Part shown: positions 32,869 through 42,581 of the stretch, in pieces
How positions within the stretch are numbered: position 1 is the first letter of the stretch
How the letters are laid out: each line of letters begins with the position of its first letter
Assembly: GCF_009917385.1 (NCBI RefSeq)
Contig: NZ_QWLJ01000007.1
Location: 1 to 64,000, forward strand
Length of the DNA stretch: 64,000 nt
From: Roseburia sp. 1XD42-34
Lineage (GTDB): Bacteria > Bacillota > Bacilli > Bacillales > Amphibacillaceae
Direction: 5' to 3'
Notes under the pieces: model-generated
Told to the model about the DNA's origin: nothing
What the model saw: only the letters and a program-made list of their open reading frames with translations
Database searches by the model: none
Position numbers and translations under genes: made by a program

Positions 32869-34551
32869 TCATTTAACTTGAAGCTTTTCTTTCTCTTCAT
32901 CAACAAGTTGCCTTCTAAGAATTTTACCAACTGCTGTTTTGGGAAGCTCTTGCCGAAATTCATAAATGCGGGGTACTTTAAATGCTGCTAAATGTTGCCT
33001 GCAATACGTATTTAAATCGGCCTCCGTTATCGAGTAACCTGGTTTTAAAACAATATAGGCTTTAACGGTTTCCCCACGATACGGATCGGGAACACCTGCT
33101 ACAACTACTTCTTGAATAGCCTCATGTTCATATAGAACTTCCTCTACTTCACGAGGATATATATTGTAACCCCCAGCAATAATCATGTCCTTTTTACGGT
33201 CCACCACATAAAAATAGCCATCCTCCGTTTGGTAACCAAGGTCACCAGTAAGTAACCAACCATCTTTTAATACTTGAGCTGTTTCCTCCGGATTATTCCA
33301 ATACCCCTTCATAACTTGCGGTCCTTTAACAGCAATTTCACCAATCTCTCCAACAGGAGCTTCTTCCATAGTTTCAGCATCTATAATTTTAGCATCTGTA
33401 TCCGGCCAAGGTACTCCAATACTTCCGCTCCTTCTTTCATGCCAAACAAAATTAGCATGTGTAACTGGAGACGTTTCCGTTAGACCATACCCTTCTACAA
33501 GTTTTCCACCTGTCACCTTCTCAAACTGTTCCTGTATTTCCATTGGTAACGGTGCAGAACCACTAATACAAGCTTCGATAGATGATAAATCATACTGTTC
33601 TAATTTAGGATGATTTAACAAAGCTACATAAATCGTAGGCGCTCCAGGAAATAGCGTCGGCTTATGTTTATCAATTGTTTTCAAGACTTCTGTGGCATCG
33701 AATTTGGGTAGCAAGATCATTTTTGCACCGATCATAATCGCATTATTCATTACTGCTGTCATTCCATATACGTGAAAAAAGGGCAGTACTCCTAAAACAA
33801 TCTCCTCTCCAGGTTTTATGTTATAAATCCACGCTTGGCACATTTGTACATTGGAGACCAAATTATAATGCGTGAGCATAACTCCTTTTGGATTGCCTGT
33901 TGTACCTCCGGTGTATTGTAATAAGGCCAAGTCTTCCTTAGGATCGACACTAACCTTTTCATATGCGGGTTGAGCAATATCCATCATGTAATCCCATGCA
34001 TGCACATCTTCTGATTGTTCCACCTTTACAACCATATGGTACTGTTTCTTTTGAATATAAGGGTAGATGAGATTTTTAGGGAATGGTAGATAATCTTTAA
34101 TACTTGCAACAATAGTATGCTTTACATCCGTATTGTTTTTGACGTTCGTAACACGAGGTAATAAAATATCCAAACATACGATAATAGTAGCACCAGAGTC
34201 CTTCAGCTGATATTCTAACTCTCGTTCCTTATAAAGTGGATTCGTCTGCACGATGATACCGCCAGCCATTAAAGCTCCATAATAAGCGATTACAGATTGT
34301 GGACAATTTGGTAGCATTACAGCAATTCGGTCTCCCTTCTCCATACCTAGTTGCTGTAGGTAGTTCGCCATTTTAGTTGCTTGCAAATAAAGTTCTTCAT
34401 ACTTCATATCCTTCCCCATAAAATGAAGCGCTTTCTTTTTTGGAAATGTTTCAGCACTCTTCCATAAAAATGCGTGAAGCGGCTTTTCATCATATGGAAT
34501 GGATGTTTTTATTTCAGGTGGGTAATGCTGATGCCAGCTTCTTCCTTCCAT
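32869..34551 (-). CDS. lcfA: Long-chain fatty acid-CoA ligase
   Basis: It activates long-chain fatty acids to acyl-CoA with ATP, the first step of beta-oxidation. The 560-aa ANL-superfamily enzyme shows the P-loop-like motif Y-T-G-G-T-T-G-N-P-K-G at 213-223, E-G-Y-G-L-T-E-T-S-P, W-L-L-T-G-D-L-G-Y and the C-terminal catalytic lysine region K-T-A-V-G-K-I-L-R-R. The gap to fadR is 117 bases and contains the FadR operator. lcfA has its own promoter at 34585-34613, where no FadR palindrome is seen. Confidence 0.96.
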   Translation of the reverse strand: MEGRSWHQHYPPEIKTSIPYDEKPLHAFLWKSAETFPKKKALHFMGKDMKYEELYLQATKMANYLQQLGMEKGDRIAVMLPNCPQSVIAYYGALMAGGIIVQTNPLYKERELEYQLKDSGATIIVCLDILLPRVTNVKNNTDVKHTIVASIKDYLPFPKNLIYPYIQKKQYHMVVKVEQSEDVHAWDYMMDIAQPAYEKVSVDPKEDLALLQYTGGTTGNPKGVMLTHYNLVSNVQMCQAWIYNIKPGEEIVLGVLPFFHVYGMTAVMNNAIMIGAKMILLPKFDATEVLKTIDKHKPTLFPGAPTIYVALLNHPKLEQYDLSSIEACISGSAPLPMEIQEQFEKVTGGKLVEGYGLTETSPVTHANFVWHERRSGSIGVPWPDTDAKIIDAETMEEAPVGEIGEIAVKGPQVMKGYWNNPEETAQVLKDGWLLTGDLGYQTEDGYFYVVDRKKDMIIAGGYNIYPREVEEVLYEHEAIQEVVVAGVPDPYRGETVKAYIVLKPGYSITEADLNTYCRQHLAAFKVPRIYEFRQELPKTAVGKILRRQLVDEEKEKLQVK

Positions 34552-34584
34552 GCTTTTTCCTCCCTTTCCTTTATGTTTAATTAC

Positions 34585-34613
34585 ATTATACCGATTAATT
34601 GCTATTTTTTGAA
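34585..34613 (-). promoter_or_regulatory. Promoter of lcfA
   Basis: On the minus strand TTCAAA (34608-34613) and TATAAT (34585-34590) are 17 bases apart. The start codon is about 30 bases further on, with GGGAGG before it. No FadR palindrome overlaps it. Confidence 0.65.
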
Positions 34614-34635
34614 ATATTATTTAATTTTTTATTTA

Positions 34636-34658
34636 AAAAACTTGGCTTGTCGCCAAGT
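34636..34658 (-). terminator. Distal tandem terminator behind the mutSB-yshE unit
   Basis: On the minus strand ACTTGGC-GACAA-GCCAAGT is followed by TTTTTTAAAT. It is the second of two nearly identical hairpins 90 bases apart. Confidence 0.75.
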
Positions 34659-34721
34659 CTTATGGCAAAAACCTTTGTTTCTCTTATATTATAAACCAAA
34701 AACTGATGCTTCCCTATAGTG

Positions 34722-34750
34722 TAAAAAAACTTGGCACGGTTGCCAAGTTT
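34722..34750 (-). terminator. Proximal tandem terminator behind the mutSB-yshE unit
   Basis: On the minus strand AACTTGGC-AACCGT-GCCAAGTT is followed by TTTTTTTAC. The stem is the same sequence as in the distal copy at 34636-34658. Confidence 0.8.
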
Positions 34751-34814
34751 CAAATGATAAGTTCCGCTTTTTGGATGCACCTATTTTAACAATTATCACA
34801 CCTACAATTAAGAT

Positions 34815-34901
34815 TTATGATGTCATCAACCATATAATCCCAACAATAATAAAAACCACAGCTACTACGATTAAAATCTTTGCTAACCGATCCAATACCA
34901 T
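34815..34901 (-). CDS. Tiny single-pass membrane protein (28 aa)
   Basis: The ATG at 34899-34901 follows GAGGGGGG at seven bases, a very strong site. The product is M-V-L-D-R-L-A-K, then about 16 hydrophobic residues (Ile/Val-rich), ending W-L-M-T-S. It begins 13 bases after yshE and is closed by the tandem terminators, so it belongs to the mutSB-yshE transcript. Family and function are unknown. The ribosome site and operon position make a real gene likely. Confidence 0.6.
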   Translation of the reverse strand: MVLDRLAKILIVVAVVFIIVGIIWLMTS

Positions 34902-34914
34902 CGTTTTTCCCCCC

Positions 34915-35331
34915 TCACCCTATGCTGGCACCAATAACAAATGCTAATCCTATGGAAATGATCATTGAAATAAATCCCACTGCTTTGTTTCCGTTCCCAA
35001 TTTCCTCGTCCACTTTAAGTACGGGAGTTAAAAATTCAAATACAAAATAACCAAGTAATAACAAAATAAATCCGAATACACCCCAGCCTATACTTTGCAC
35101 TAAGGTGTCATTATGTTCGATGGAATAGCGGAAAATAATTGCAATCCCGAATATTTTTCCACCAGTTGCCATCGCTACTGCAAAATTTCCTTTTTTAATC
35201 TCTTCCCAATTTTTATACGATGTGACGATTTCTAATATAGCTAAAAACACAAGGGTACATAAAATAACCACACTGTACCTAGCGGCAGTCTGTACAACAA
35301 TATTTTCCCAAAAGGCTGCTCCAATCTCCAT
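34915..35331 (-). CDS. yshE: DUF350 family membrane protein
   Basis: The start is taken at ATG 35329-35331, where GAGAGG is eight bases away; a GTG three codons earlier overlaps that site. The 138-aa protein has four hydrophobic helices. A charged loop Y-K-N-W-E-E-I-K-K-G-N-F-A-V-A-M-A-T-G-G is the usual DUF350 signature. The role is unknown; members sit beside mutS2 in many Bacillaceae. mutS2 ends 22 bases upstream and the two are co-transcribed. Confidence 0.87.
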   Translation of the reverse strand: MEIGAAFWENIVVQTAARYSVVILCTLVFLAILEIVTSYKNWEEIKKGNFAVAMATGGKIFGIAIIFRYSIEHNDTLVQSIGWGVFGFILLLLGYFVFEFLTPVLKVDEEIGNGNKAVGFISMIISIGLAFVIGASIG

Positions 35332-35353
35332 CACAATCACCTCTCGTTTTACT

Positions 35354-37696
35354 CTATTTTAAACGAATGACAGTTACCCCGCTGCCGCCTTCTCCAGATG
35401 ATCCCGGTCTAGAATCAGAAATTCTTGGATGCTGCTTGACGAATTCCTGTACCCCTTTACGAAGTGCTCCTGTACCTTTACCATGTATAATAGAAACCCT
35501 TGGATAACCAGCTAGTAGCGCATCATCCACATACTTCTCCAGCTTTAATAATGCATCTTCTAACCGTTCCCCACGTAAATCCAGCTCTGTCTTCACATGA
35601 TAGTTACTACCCTTTATTGTTGTAATCGGTTGTTCATATTTCTGTTTTGATTTACCCATAGATTGTAAATCTTTACGACCTACTTTTACTTTCATAATTC
35701 CCACTTGGACCAAGTATTCATGGTCATTGATTTTTTCTAGTACGGTTCCCTTTTGATTAATGGTTAACAGTTTAATATCATCACCCGGCTTTAATTCCTT
35801 TACTTCTTTATTAGCTGAGGATGGGGTTACGTCTTTTTTTGTAGATAGCTCGGGTTTAGCAGAGTCAAGTAGCTTCTTAGCCTCGATCCACTCATGCTCC
35901 TTCCATTCCGCTTCCCGGTGCATGTTACGAATTTCTTGAACGATTATTTCAGCTTCTTCACGCGCTCTTTGAATAGCTTTGTCGGCTTTTTCCTCTGCTT
36001 TTTGATATAGCTTTTCCCGTTTATCTTGCCACTCGTTCCAAGCATTCATCAGATCTTGATGCAATGCCTCAGCTTGCACCAACAATTCATGTGCCTGTTC
36101 ATAATCCTTTTCTGCCCTATTTTGAGACTGTTCTAAGGATGCAATCATATTCTCTACGTTTTTAGAGTCGATTCCTATATATGACTTTGCATGTGCTATT
36201 AGCTTACTGGAAATACCTAACCGTCTAGAAATATCAAAAGCATTACTTCTACCGGGAATTCCTAACAACAAACGGTAGGTTGGACGCAACGTTTCAACAT
36301 CAAACTCAACCGAAGCATTTACAACTTGCTTTCGATTATAACCGTATGCCTTCAATTCTGGATAATGCGTCGTCGCGATCACTCGCGCTTGCCTGTCAAT
36401 GACTTCATCCAGAATGGCCATGGCTAAAGCTGCTCCTTCTTGAGGATCAGTACCAGCCCCTAGCTCGTCAAACAGCACAAGAGTTTGTTCATCCACCTGC
36501 TTTAAAATTTCTACAATTGTCGTCATGTGCGAGGAAAATGTACTTAAATTTTGTTCAATGGATTGCTCATCACCGATATCAGCGAATATATGGGAAAACA
36601 CTGCAAGCTCACAACCATCTAATGCCGGTACTTGTAAACCAGATTGAGCCATCATCGAACAAAGACCGACCATTTTTAAGGTTACCGTTTTCCCACCAGT
36701 GTTTGGACCTGTAATCACAATTGCTTTAAATTCCTTGCCTAGCTCGATATCATTGGCTACTACTTCACGTGGGTCGATTAGTGGGTGTCGTGCTTGCTTC
36801 ATTTTAATAATGCCACTGTCATTCATGATTGGCTTAGAGCCTTTAATAGACTGACCATATTTAGCTCTTGCAAAAATGACATCCATTTTACCTAGTATAT
36901 GAACGTTATGCTCTAATGGACTTGCTTCCTCAGCAATTAGCGAACTAAGCTCCATTAAAATTCGTTCTATTTCTCTTTTTTCGTTAACGATTGCTTCTTG
37001 TAATTGATTGTTTATATCTACTACTGCCTTCGGTTCCATAAATAACGTCTGTCCCGAGGCAGATTGATCGTGAACAATGCCTCCAATAGATGCACGATAT
37101 TCTTGTTTTACTGGGAGAACATAGCGATCATTTCGAATGGTAATAATCGCGTCCGACAGTTTGTTATTATGGGTTCTCGTAAAGCTGTCCAGCTTTTCTC
37201 TCACTCTGCTTTCCAATGTTCGGATGGAAGAGCGAATTCCACGTAATTTTTCCGATGCACTATCCAGCACATGCCCATGATCATCGACACAACGATTGAT
37301 CGCTTGTTCCAAATGCCGTAATGGCGTAATTTCTTCAACCATAGCATGTAGAATAGGAAGATCTTCTTCCAATTCTCCCATAAAATCCTTTGCAATTCTT
37401 CCACCATAAATGGTACTCGATACTTCAATACATTCTCCTGCGGTTAACACTCCACCGATAGAAACACGTTTTAAGCTTGGACGAATATCAAAAATTCCAC
37501 CAAGCGGCAAGGTTTTATTTAAGCGCGCTACATGGGTTGCTTCATCCGTCTCATCTTGCAATCGAACCACTGTTTCGATATCAGTGGCAGGACGAATTTG
37601 TTTCATCTGCTGTTTTCCAATTGATGTTTCTGCATAGTTGATTAATTGTTCAATAATTTTATCAAACTCGAGTACGCGAATCATGCGCTCGTTCAT
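35354..37696 (-). CDS. mutSB: Endonuclease MutS2
   Basis: MutS2 resolves or blocks recombination intermediates and, in B. subtilis, also acts on collided ribosomes. The start at ATG 37694-37696 has AAGGAG eight bases upstream; the nine earlier codons are rejected. The 780-aa protein lacks the mismatch-reading domain I of MutS, as expected. Walker [13 protein letters not shown] and Walker [14 protein letters not shown] are present. A coiled coil follows, and the C-terminal Smr nuclease domain has D-L-R-G-E-R and [10 protein letters not shown]. It heads the unit with yshE. Confidence 0.96.
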   Translation of the reverse strand: MNERMIRVLEFDKIIEQLINYAETSIGKQQMKQIRPATDIETVVRLQDETDEATHVARLNKTLPLGGIFDIRPSLKRVSIGGVLTAGECIEVSSTIYGGRIAKDFMGELEEDLPILHAMVEEITPLRHLEQAINRCVDDHGHVLDSASEKLRGIRSSIRTLESRVREKLDSFTRTHNNKLSDAIITIRNDRYVLPVKQEYRASIGGIVHDQSASGQTLFMEPKAVVDINNQLQEAIVNEKREIERILMELSSLIAEEASPLEHNVHILGKMDVIFARAKYGQSIKGSKPIMNDSGIIKMKQARHPLIDPREVVANDIELGKEFKAIVITGPNTGGKTVTLKMVGLCSMMAQSGLQVPALDGCELAVFSHIFADIGDEQSIEQNLSTFSSHMTTIVEILKQVDEQTLVLFDELGAGTDPQEGAALAMAILDEVIDRQARVIATTHYPELKAYGYNRKQVVNASVEFDVETLRPTYRLLLGIPGRSNAFDISRRLGISSKLIAHAKSYIGIDSKNVENMIASLEQSQNRAEKDYEQAHELLVQAEALHQDLMNAWNEWQDKREKLYQKAEEKADKAIQRAREEAEIIVQEIRNMHREAEWKEHEWIEAKKLLDSAKPELSTKKDVTPSSANKEVKELKPGDDIKLLTINQKGTVLEKINDHEYLVQVGIMKVKVGRKDLQSMGKSKQKYEQPITTIKGSNYHVKTELDLRGERLEDALLKLEKYVDDALLAGYPRVSIIHGKGTGALRKGVQEFVKQHPRISDSRPGSSGEGGSGVTVIRLK

Positions 37697-37723
37697 ATTA
37701 ATAACTCCTTTCCCGAATAACAA

Positions 37724-38230
37724 ATCAGCTAATTGACAGACTATGTTAGTTTGTCATCCTTGATCCATTTCCAACTTCATACAACATTACGGTCATTTAG
37801 TTGGCGGGAGTTTAAAATTAATGTTTCTTTCATCCTGCTAACAATTTTCTATTACCGATTAATGAAATCCCGGCTACCGTCCGGAAAATCTGTTTGTTTT
37901 ATTGCGCTGTTTCTTGAATACTTGTTTTTGTTTCCTTCCTCACCTTATGAAACCTTGTTCCTCCCTGTTAACACTAGGAAATCAGCATATCTTAATAAAA
38001 CTGCTATGCAAGGTGTTAGCTAAAGGTAGAGAGCCCTCTCAACTGTTTTTCAGGCTTTTGCCGCCGATCTTTGATCTGAGCATAACAGATTTAGCAAGGG
38101 CTTGGAAGTTAAAAATTATTACTATTAGCACGCCCCAGGTTTCTTCTTAAATGAATCCTTTAGTGAGGGGACTGGAAAGTAACGAATCTATATTTTTAAA
38201 ATTTTACATTGTTAAAAGAGTCAGGATCTA
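37724..38230. other. Gene-free stretch between polX and mutSB
   Basis: About 500 bases without a gene. A small inverted repeat CCGGCTACCGTCCGG lies near 37869-37883. The left end of the region is AT-rich. A stretch near 37790-37830 resembles, weakly, blocks of the dispersed repeat described at 55.2 and 61.1 kb. Confidence 0.4.
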
Positions 38231-39949
38231 CTACTTATTTCTCTTTAAGTAAGCAATTAATTCTTGTGTAGACCAAGTATTCATCACAGAAGGCTGTTTT
38301 ATCCAGCCTTTACGGGCTATGGACACACCATATGCCATATGTTCAAGCATTTGATAATTATGGGCATCCGTATTTATCGCTAAAGGAACACCTACTTCTT
38401 GTGCCTCACGCGCCCATTGATAAGATAAATCAAGTCGATTTGGGTTTGCATTAATCTCTAACGCTGTATTTGTTTCTTTTGCCTTTTCAATTAGTTTCTG
38501 CATATTCACTTGATAGCCAGGTCGCCTGCCAATTAATCTTCCAGTAGGATGAGCAATTAGTGATACGTAAGGGTTTTCCAACGCTGTTTCTAATCGGTAC
38601 ATGATTTGCTCTTCCGTTTGATTAAAACTGGAATGTATGGAAGCAATGACAAAATCCATCTCCTGTAAAAATGCATCCGAGAAATCAAGACTTGCATCAG
38701 GTAGAATATCCATTTCAACACCTGAAAAAATATGAATATCTGAATATTTTTCGTTTAAACGGGCTATTTCTTCTCGCTGTTTACATAACCTTGTTTCATT
38801 TAATCCGTTAGCAACCTTTAAAAACTTGGAGTGGTCAGTGATAGCGATATATTGGTATGATTTTTTCATTGCTTTTGTAACCATTTCTTCTAACGATTGT
38901 GCACCATCACTCCAGGTTGTGTGCATATGTAAATCGCCTTTTATATCAGAAAGCTCTATAAGTGGGTAGGGGGATTGAAATACTTCCGTTTCTCCTGTAT
39001 TTTCCCTTAATTCAGGAGGAATATAATGTAAATCAAAATGATTAAAAAAAGCTTCTTCTGTATCGAATGTAAAAATTTCTCCAGTTTCTTCGTTCTCGAC
39101 TCCGTATTCATTTATTTTTTCGCCACGTGCTTTTGCTAGTTGACGCATGGATACATTATGCTCCTTTGAGCCAGTAAAATGGTGTAAAGTAGAAGCAAAT
39201 TCTTCATTTTTCACCATGCGAAAATCAACATTCACATCGTATCCATCTTCTATTACGATGGATACTTTAGTTTCTCCTTTAGCAACAACATTTTTTATGC
39301 CATCCATCTTTAGGAGAGCGCCTCGTACTGCAGCTGGTTGCTCAGTTGCAATGATAAAGTCGATATCTTTGACCGTCTCTCTCATACGCCGTAAGCTACC
39401 CGCTCTCGAAAAACGTTCCACTTCGTCGATTTGACCTAAGTAGTTTTCGATTTTTTCGGCCAATGGTAGCATAATAGCAATCGGGAGACGTTCTGGACGC
39501 TTACCCGCTTCTTCAAGTGCTGCTATGAGTTTTTCAGCTGTTTTTTTACCAAAACCTGCTAACTGTTCAACCTGTCCTGACTCACATGCTTCTTTTAATC
39601 CCTTAGCATCTGTAATACCAAGTTCTTGATGCAGCTTAGCAATCTTCTTGCCTCCAAGACCAGGTAGTTGCAATAAAGAAAGCAAGCTTTTTGGAACTTG
39701 CTGTTCTAGGTCTTGCAATGTCTTTGATTGACCTGTTTGAATATACTCTTGAATAACGGCGCTTGTTCCCTTGCCAATGCCTTTTATTTTTTCAAAGTTA
39801 TCGATTTCCTCAAGTGAACGATCATCTCTTTCCAATGCCTGAGCTGCTTTACGATAGGCGTTAATTTTAAATGGGTTTTCTCCTTGTAATTCGAGATACG
39901 TCGCTATTGTTTCCATCAACTTAATAACATCTTTTTTATTTATATTCAT
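38231..39949 (-). CDS. polX: DNA polymerase/3'-5' exonuclease PolX
   Basis: This is a family X repair polymerase with an added nuclease, acting in gap filling and base-excision repair. The 572-aa protein begins with a helix-hairpin-helix 8-kDa domain (I-K-G-I-G-K-G-T-S-A). The nucleotidyltransferase palm follows with G-S-L-R-R-M-R-E-T-V-K-D-I-D-F (catalytic Asp pair). The C-terminal PHP domain from about 340 shows D-L-H-M-H-T-T-W-S-D-G, D-H-S-K, and later S-I-H-S and N-T-D-A-H metal ligands. All catalytic groups are intact. It lies alone between yshB and mutSB. Confidence 0.96.
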   Translation of the reverse strand: MNINKKDVIKLMETIATYLELQGENPFKINAYRKAAQALERDDRSLEEIDNFEKIKGIGKGTSAVIQEYIQTGQSKTLQDLEQQVPKSLLSLLQLPGLGGKKIAKLHQELGITDAKGLKEACESGQVEQLAGFGKKTAEKLIAALEEAGKRPERLPIAIMLPLAEKIENYLGQIDEVERFSRAGSLRRMRETVKDIDFIIATEQPAAVRGALLKMDGIKNVVAKGETKVSIVIEDGYDVNVDFRMVKNEEFASTLHHFTGSKEHNVSMRQLAKARGEKINEYGVENEETGEIFTFDTEEAFFNHFDLHYIPPELRENTGETEVFQSPYPLIELSDIKGDLHMHTTWSDGAQSLEEMVTKAMKKSYQYIAITDHSKFLKVANGLNETRLCKQREEIARLNEKYSDIHIFSGVEMDILPDASLDFSDAFLQEMDFVIASIHSSFNQTEEQIMYRLETALENPYVSLIAHPTGRLIGRRPGYQVNMQKLIEKAKETNTALEINANPNRLDLSYQWAREAQEVGVPLAINTDAHNYQMLEHMAYGVSIARKGWIKQPSVMNTWSTQELIAYLKRNK

Positions 39950-40179
39950 TCATCTTCACCAGTCCTACTCCCCCTGTAATTAACAAAACGACGATAAAAT
40001 GATACTGTGGTCACAGCTACACAGCTACGTATTTTTTCTCAGTCATTATTCGTGCCTCGCGCCTGTATCTATAAGTTTGTTGTGCGCTAATCTAGATGTA
40101 AATTTGCGAGCAAACACTTACTCACTCTATCTCTTATTTCCGCTACATGGTTCCATTCGCTATTGATGTATGATGTGCA
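39950..40179. other. Intergenic region between yshB and polX
   Basis: About 230 bases with no open frame. No strong hairpin could be identified; polX may be reached by read-through from yshB. Confidence 0.3.
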
Positions 40180-40725
40180 TCACTTATCTGCCACATGTGT
40201 AAACCAAAGCTCTTTAATTTCCCCCGAAAAATAAGGCGTATGCTCAATGATAAACAACGCTACTGCAGAATCATTTATCCATGTTTGTATTTGAGCAACA
40301 GGGATTAAAGCTACAATATATAGCAGGATAAAGAGTATTAAGTATATTTCAACAAAACCAAGAATAGCTCCCAATAATTTATTCACAGAATTTAAAATAG
40401 GGAAAGAAGCTACAAAATCAAGCATCGAAGCTATAATTTGCAACACAATTTTTACAGCTATAAATATAAGCAAAAACGCAATTGCATTATAAAATCCTGA
40501 TTCAAGAGGCAAATCTTGTAAAAATGCCGCCCATTTTCCATTTTCATTTAAATCAGGATAAGGAATCCATAAGGACAGTTTAGGACCCAAGTCATCATAA
40601 TACAAAGCAGCAGCAATAAATGCTGCAATGAAACCGATGAGATGGAATAACTGCAAAATGAATCCTCGTTTTAACCCAATTAAAAAACCTACAATTAATA
40701 ACAAAAGTAATAAAATATCAACCAT
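40180..40725 (-). CDS. yshB: CvpA family membrane protein
   Basis: The 181-aa protein has four or five hydrophobic helices. It begins M-V-D-I-L-L-L-L-L-L-I-V-G-F-L-I-G and continues L-K-R-G-F-I-L-Q-L-F-H-L-I-G-F-I, the CvpA signature (colicin V production protein family). Its role is unclear; in Bacillaceae it always follows zapA, here by 22 bases. GAGGAAC precedes the ATG. Confidence 0.9.
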   Translation of the reverse strand: MVDILLLLLLIVGFLIGLKRGFILQLFHLIGFIAAFIAAALYYDDLGPKLSLWIPYPDLNENGKWAAFLQDLPLESGFYNAIAFLLIFIAVKIVLQIIASMLDFVASFPILNSVNKLLGAILGFVEIYLILFILLYIVALIPVAQIQTWINDSAVALFIIEHTPYFSGEIKELWFTHVADK

Positions 40726-40747
40726 ATGTGAATGTTCCTCTTTCTAG

Positions 40748-41008
40748 TTAGTTATCCTTTTTTTTCATAGCACCTAATAAAGAAGCGTATTCTTCTTTTA
40801 ATTTCAAATAATCATTCATTGTATTTACAGCAGTTAGTACTGCTAGTCTTGTCGTGTCCAGTTGCCTGTTTGCTTCTTGGATTTCATTCATTTTCTGATC
40901 CACTAAACTGGCGACTAATTTAATATGATTTTGTGGCTCTGTTCCTATAATGGTATAGGTACGATTATGTATTTCTACAGTTGTTCGTGTTTTTTCATCT
41001 TTGGCCAC
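40748..41008 (-). CDS. zapA: Cell division protein ZapA
   Basis: ZapA bundles FtsZ filaments at mid-cell. The start is GTG at 41006-41008 with GGGAGG eight bases upstream. The 86-aa protein matches the family size (85). It has the N-terminal globular part (T-T-V-E-I-H-N-R-T-Y-T-I-I-G-T-E) and a C-terminal coiled coil with L-A-V-L-T-A-V-N. It is divergent from rnhC and followed by yshB. Confidence 0.94.
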   Translation of the reverse strand: MAKDEKTRTTVEIHNRTYTIIGTEPQNHIKLVASLVDQKMNEIQEANRQLDTTRLAVLTAVNTMNDYLKLKEEYASLLGAMKKKDN

Positions 41009-41278
41009 GTGTAAATCCTCCCTGATTAAGAAAATTGTTCACCTTATCTTAACATGAAGTGAGCCATTTAGGAAACTATCCACTTCTTTAGAATGCGATT
41101 TTGTCAATGGTTTGCTGAAATATAAATTTTGCTTTAGTATAAAATGAGACTTCCATTCCTAGGGGGCTTTTTTGTTCATATTAGCTGAACGAAATGAAAG
41201 ACAAGTTACAAAAAGTATCTACTGTTTACATATATTCTTAATGGAATATAAAATAGAGAATGATAGGAGAGAATACGA

Positions 41279-42217
41279 TTGCCGCAATATGTATATCAAT
41301 TTCCCAGTAAAACCATTGCGCAAATGAAAGATTATTATGCAAATTCTTCTGTAACTCCTCCACCGGGAGCAATTTTCCGTGCAAAAACAAGTGAAGCAGT
41401 TATTACAGCGTATAAATCAGGGAAAGTTTTATTTCAAGGGTCTTCCCCTGAAAAAGCCGCAAGTATTTGGCAGCAAGATGCAAGCACGATTTCCGCAAAT
41501 GTTGCAAAGTCAAGGAAACATAAATCACACGCCTATGCTCCTGATCCGAACCTTTTTTCAAGTAATCACGCCGGCACAGATGAAGCAGGAACAGGTGACT
41601 ACTTTGGTCCGATTACAGTTGCTGCTGTCTATCTGACAAAACCACGAATTGACCTGCTTAAAAGTAATGGAGTAACCGACTCCAAAGTTTTGACCGATAC
41701 AAAAATTCGCCAGTTGGCCCAAGAAATAACTAACCTAAATATTCCTTATTCACTTGTTATTCTGCGGAACGAAAAATATAACAAACTGCAAAGTCAAGGA
41801 TGGACACAGGGAAAGATGAAGACAATGCTTCACCATCATGCCATCCAAAGGCTCCTGAAAAAAGTGGACCAAAGGTTTATGGACGGGATTATCATTGACC
41901 AATTTTGTGAGCCTTCTGTTTACAAAAAGCATCTGGCATCAGAAAAAGAAACGCTGACGTCCTCCACGTTTTTTCTTACAAAAGCGGAAAGCTACTCGAC
42001 TTCAGTGGCAGCAGCCTCCATCCTTGCCCGTACTAGTTTTCTAAAACAAATGGATCAATTATCAGAACAAATAGGAATAATATTACCCAAAGGCGCCTCG
42101 CAAAAAGTAGATCAAACTGCCGCCACAATTATGAAAAAACACGGAACCAAGGCTCTTGAAAAATTTGCTAAACTTCATTTTGCTAATACAAAAAAAGCGC
42201 AAGTTTATTTAAAATAA
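41279..42217 (+). CDS. rnhC: Ribonuclease HIII
   Basis: It cleaves RNA in RNA-DNA hybrids, removing R-loops and primers. The start is TTG at 41279 with ATAGGAGAG upstream. The 312-aa protein has the N-terminal TBP-like substrate-binding domain of HIII enzymes. The catalytic domain begins A-G-T-D-E-A-G-T-G-D-Y-F-G-P at about 98-111. This D-E-A-G motif, with Ser/Tyr following, defines HIII. Later T-K-A-E-S-Y-S-T-S-V-A-A-A-S-I-L-A-R carries the remaining active-site residues. It is divergent from zapA, as in B. subtilis. Confidence 0.96.
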   Translation: MPQYVYQFPSKTIAQMKDYYANSSVTPPPGAIFRAKTSEAVITAYKSGKVLFQGSSPEKAASIWQQDASTISANVAKSRKHKSHAYAPDPNLFSSNHAGTDEAGTGDYFGPITVAAVYLTKPRIDLLKSNGVTDSKVLTDTKIRQLAQEITNLNIPYSLVILRNEKYNKLQSQGWTQGKMKTMLHHHAIQRLLKKVDQRFMDGIIIDQFCEPSVYKKHLASEKETLTSSTFFLTKAESYSTSVAAASILARTSFLKQMDQLSEQIGIILPKGASQKVDQTAATIMKKHGTKALEKFAKLHFANTKKAQVYLK

Positions 42218-42500
42218 AGTAAACCTCCACTTTTCATTAGTAGGATACACTAAAATTGGAAGATCAAAGGCCAAGCTCGTTAGTATTGAAATAGAAAGTA
42301 GCGTTTTTCTGCTTATAGGTTGTTATACCACTTCCAAACTTTTGAAAAATATTAGCTTGTTACAGTTCTTGGAATTAGCACCTTGCTAACATACCATTAG
42401 GGATATGATTGGAAGGGGCAATTCTACTAGGTCTCCCCTTTTAGCTAAAAAGTCACTTTACATCGTAGATTAATCAACTGACTCGTCCTTCGCTTCTGAA
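42218..42500. other. Intergenic region between convergent rnhC and pheT
   Basis: About 280 bases with no gene. No convincing rnhC terminator is seen; the strong hairpin at 42507-42546 serves pheT. Confidence 0.4.
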
Positions 42501-42546
42501 CTAAAAGGACATCCACCTATCTACCAGAATGGGACAGGTGGATGCC
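42500..42546 (-). terminator. Terminator of pheST
   Basis: On the minus strand GGGCATCCACCT and AGGTGGATGTCC form a stem with one G-T pair and a 16-base loop. It is followed by TTTTAG. It lies about 35 bases after the pheT stop. Confidence 0.75.
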
Positions 42547-42581
42547 CTATTTTTAAGGTGAAGTGTCATTCAACAATGCAA

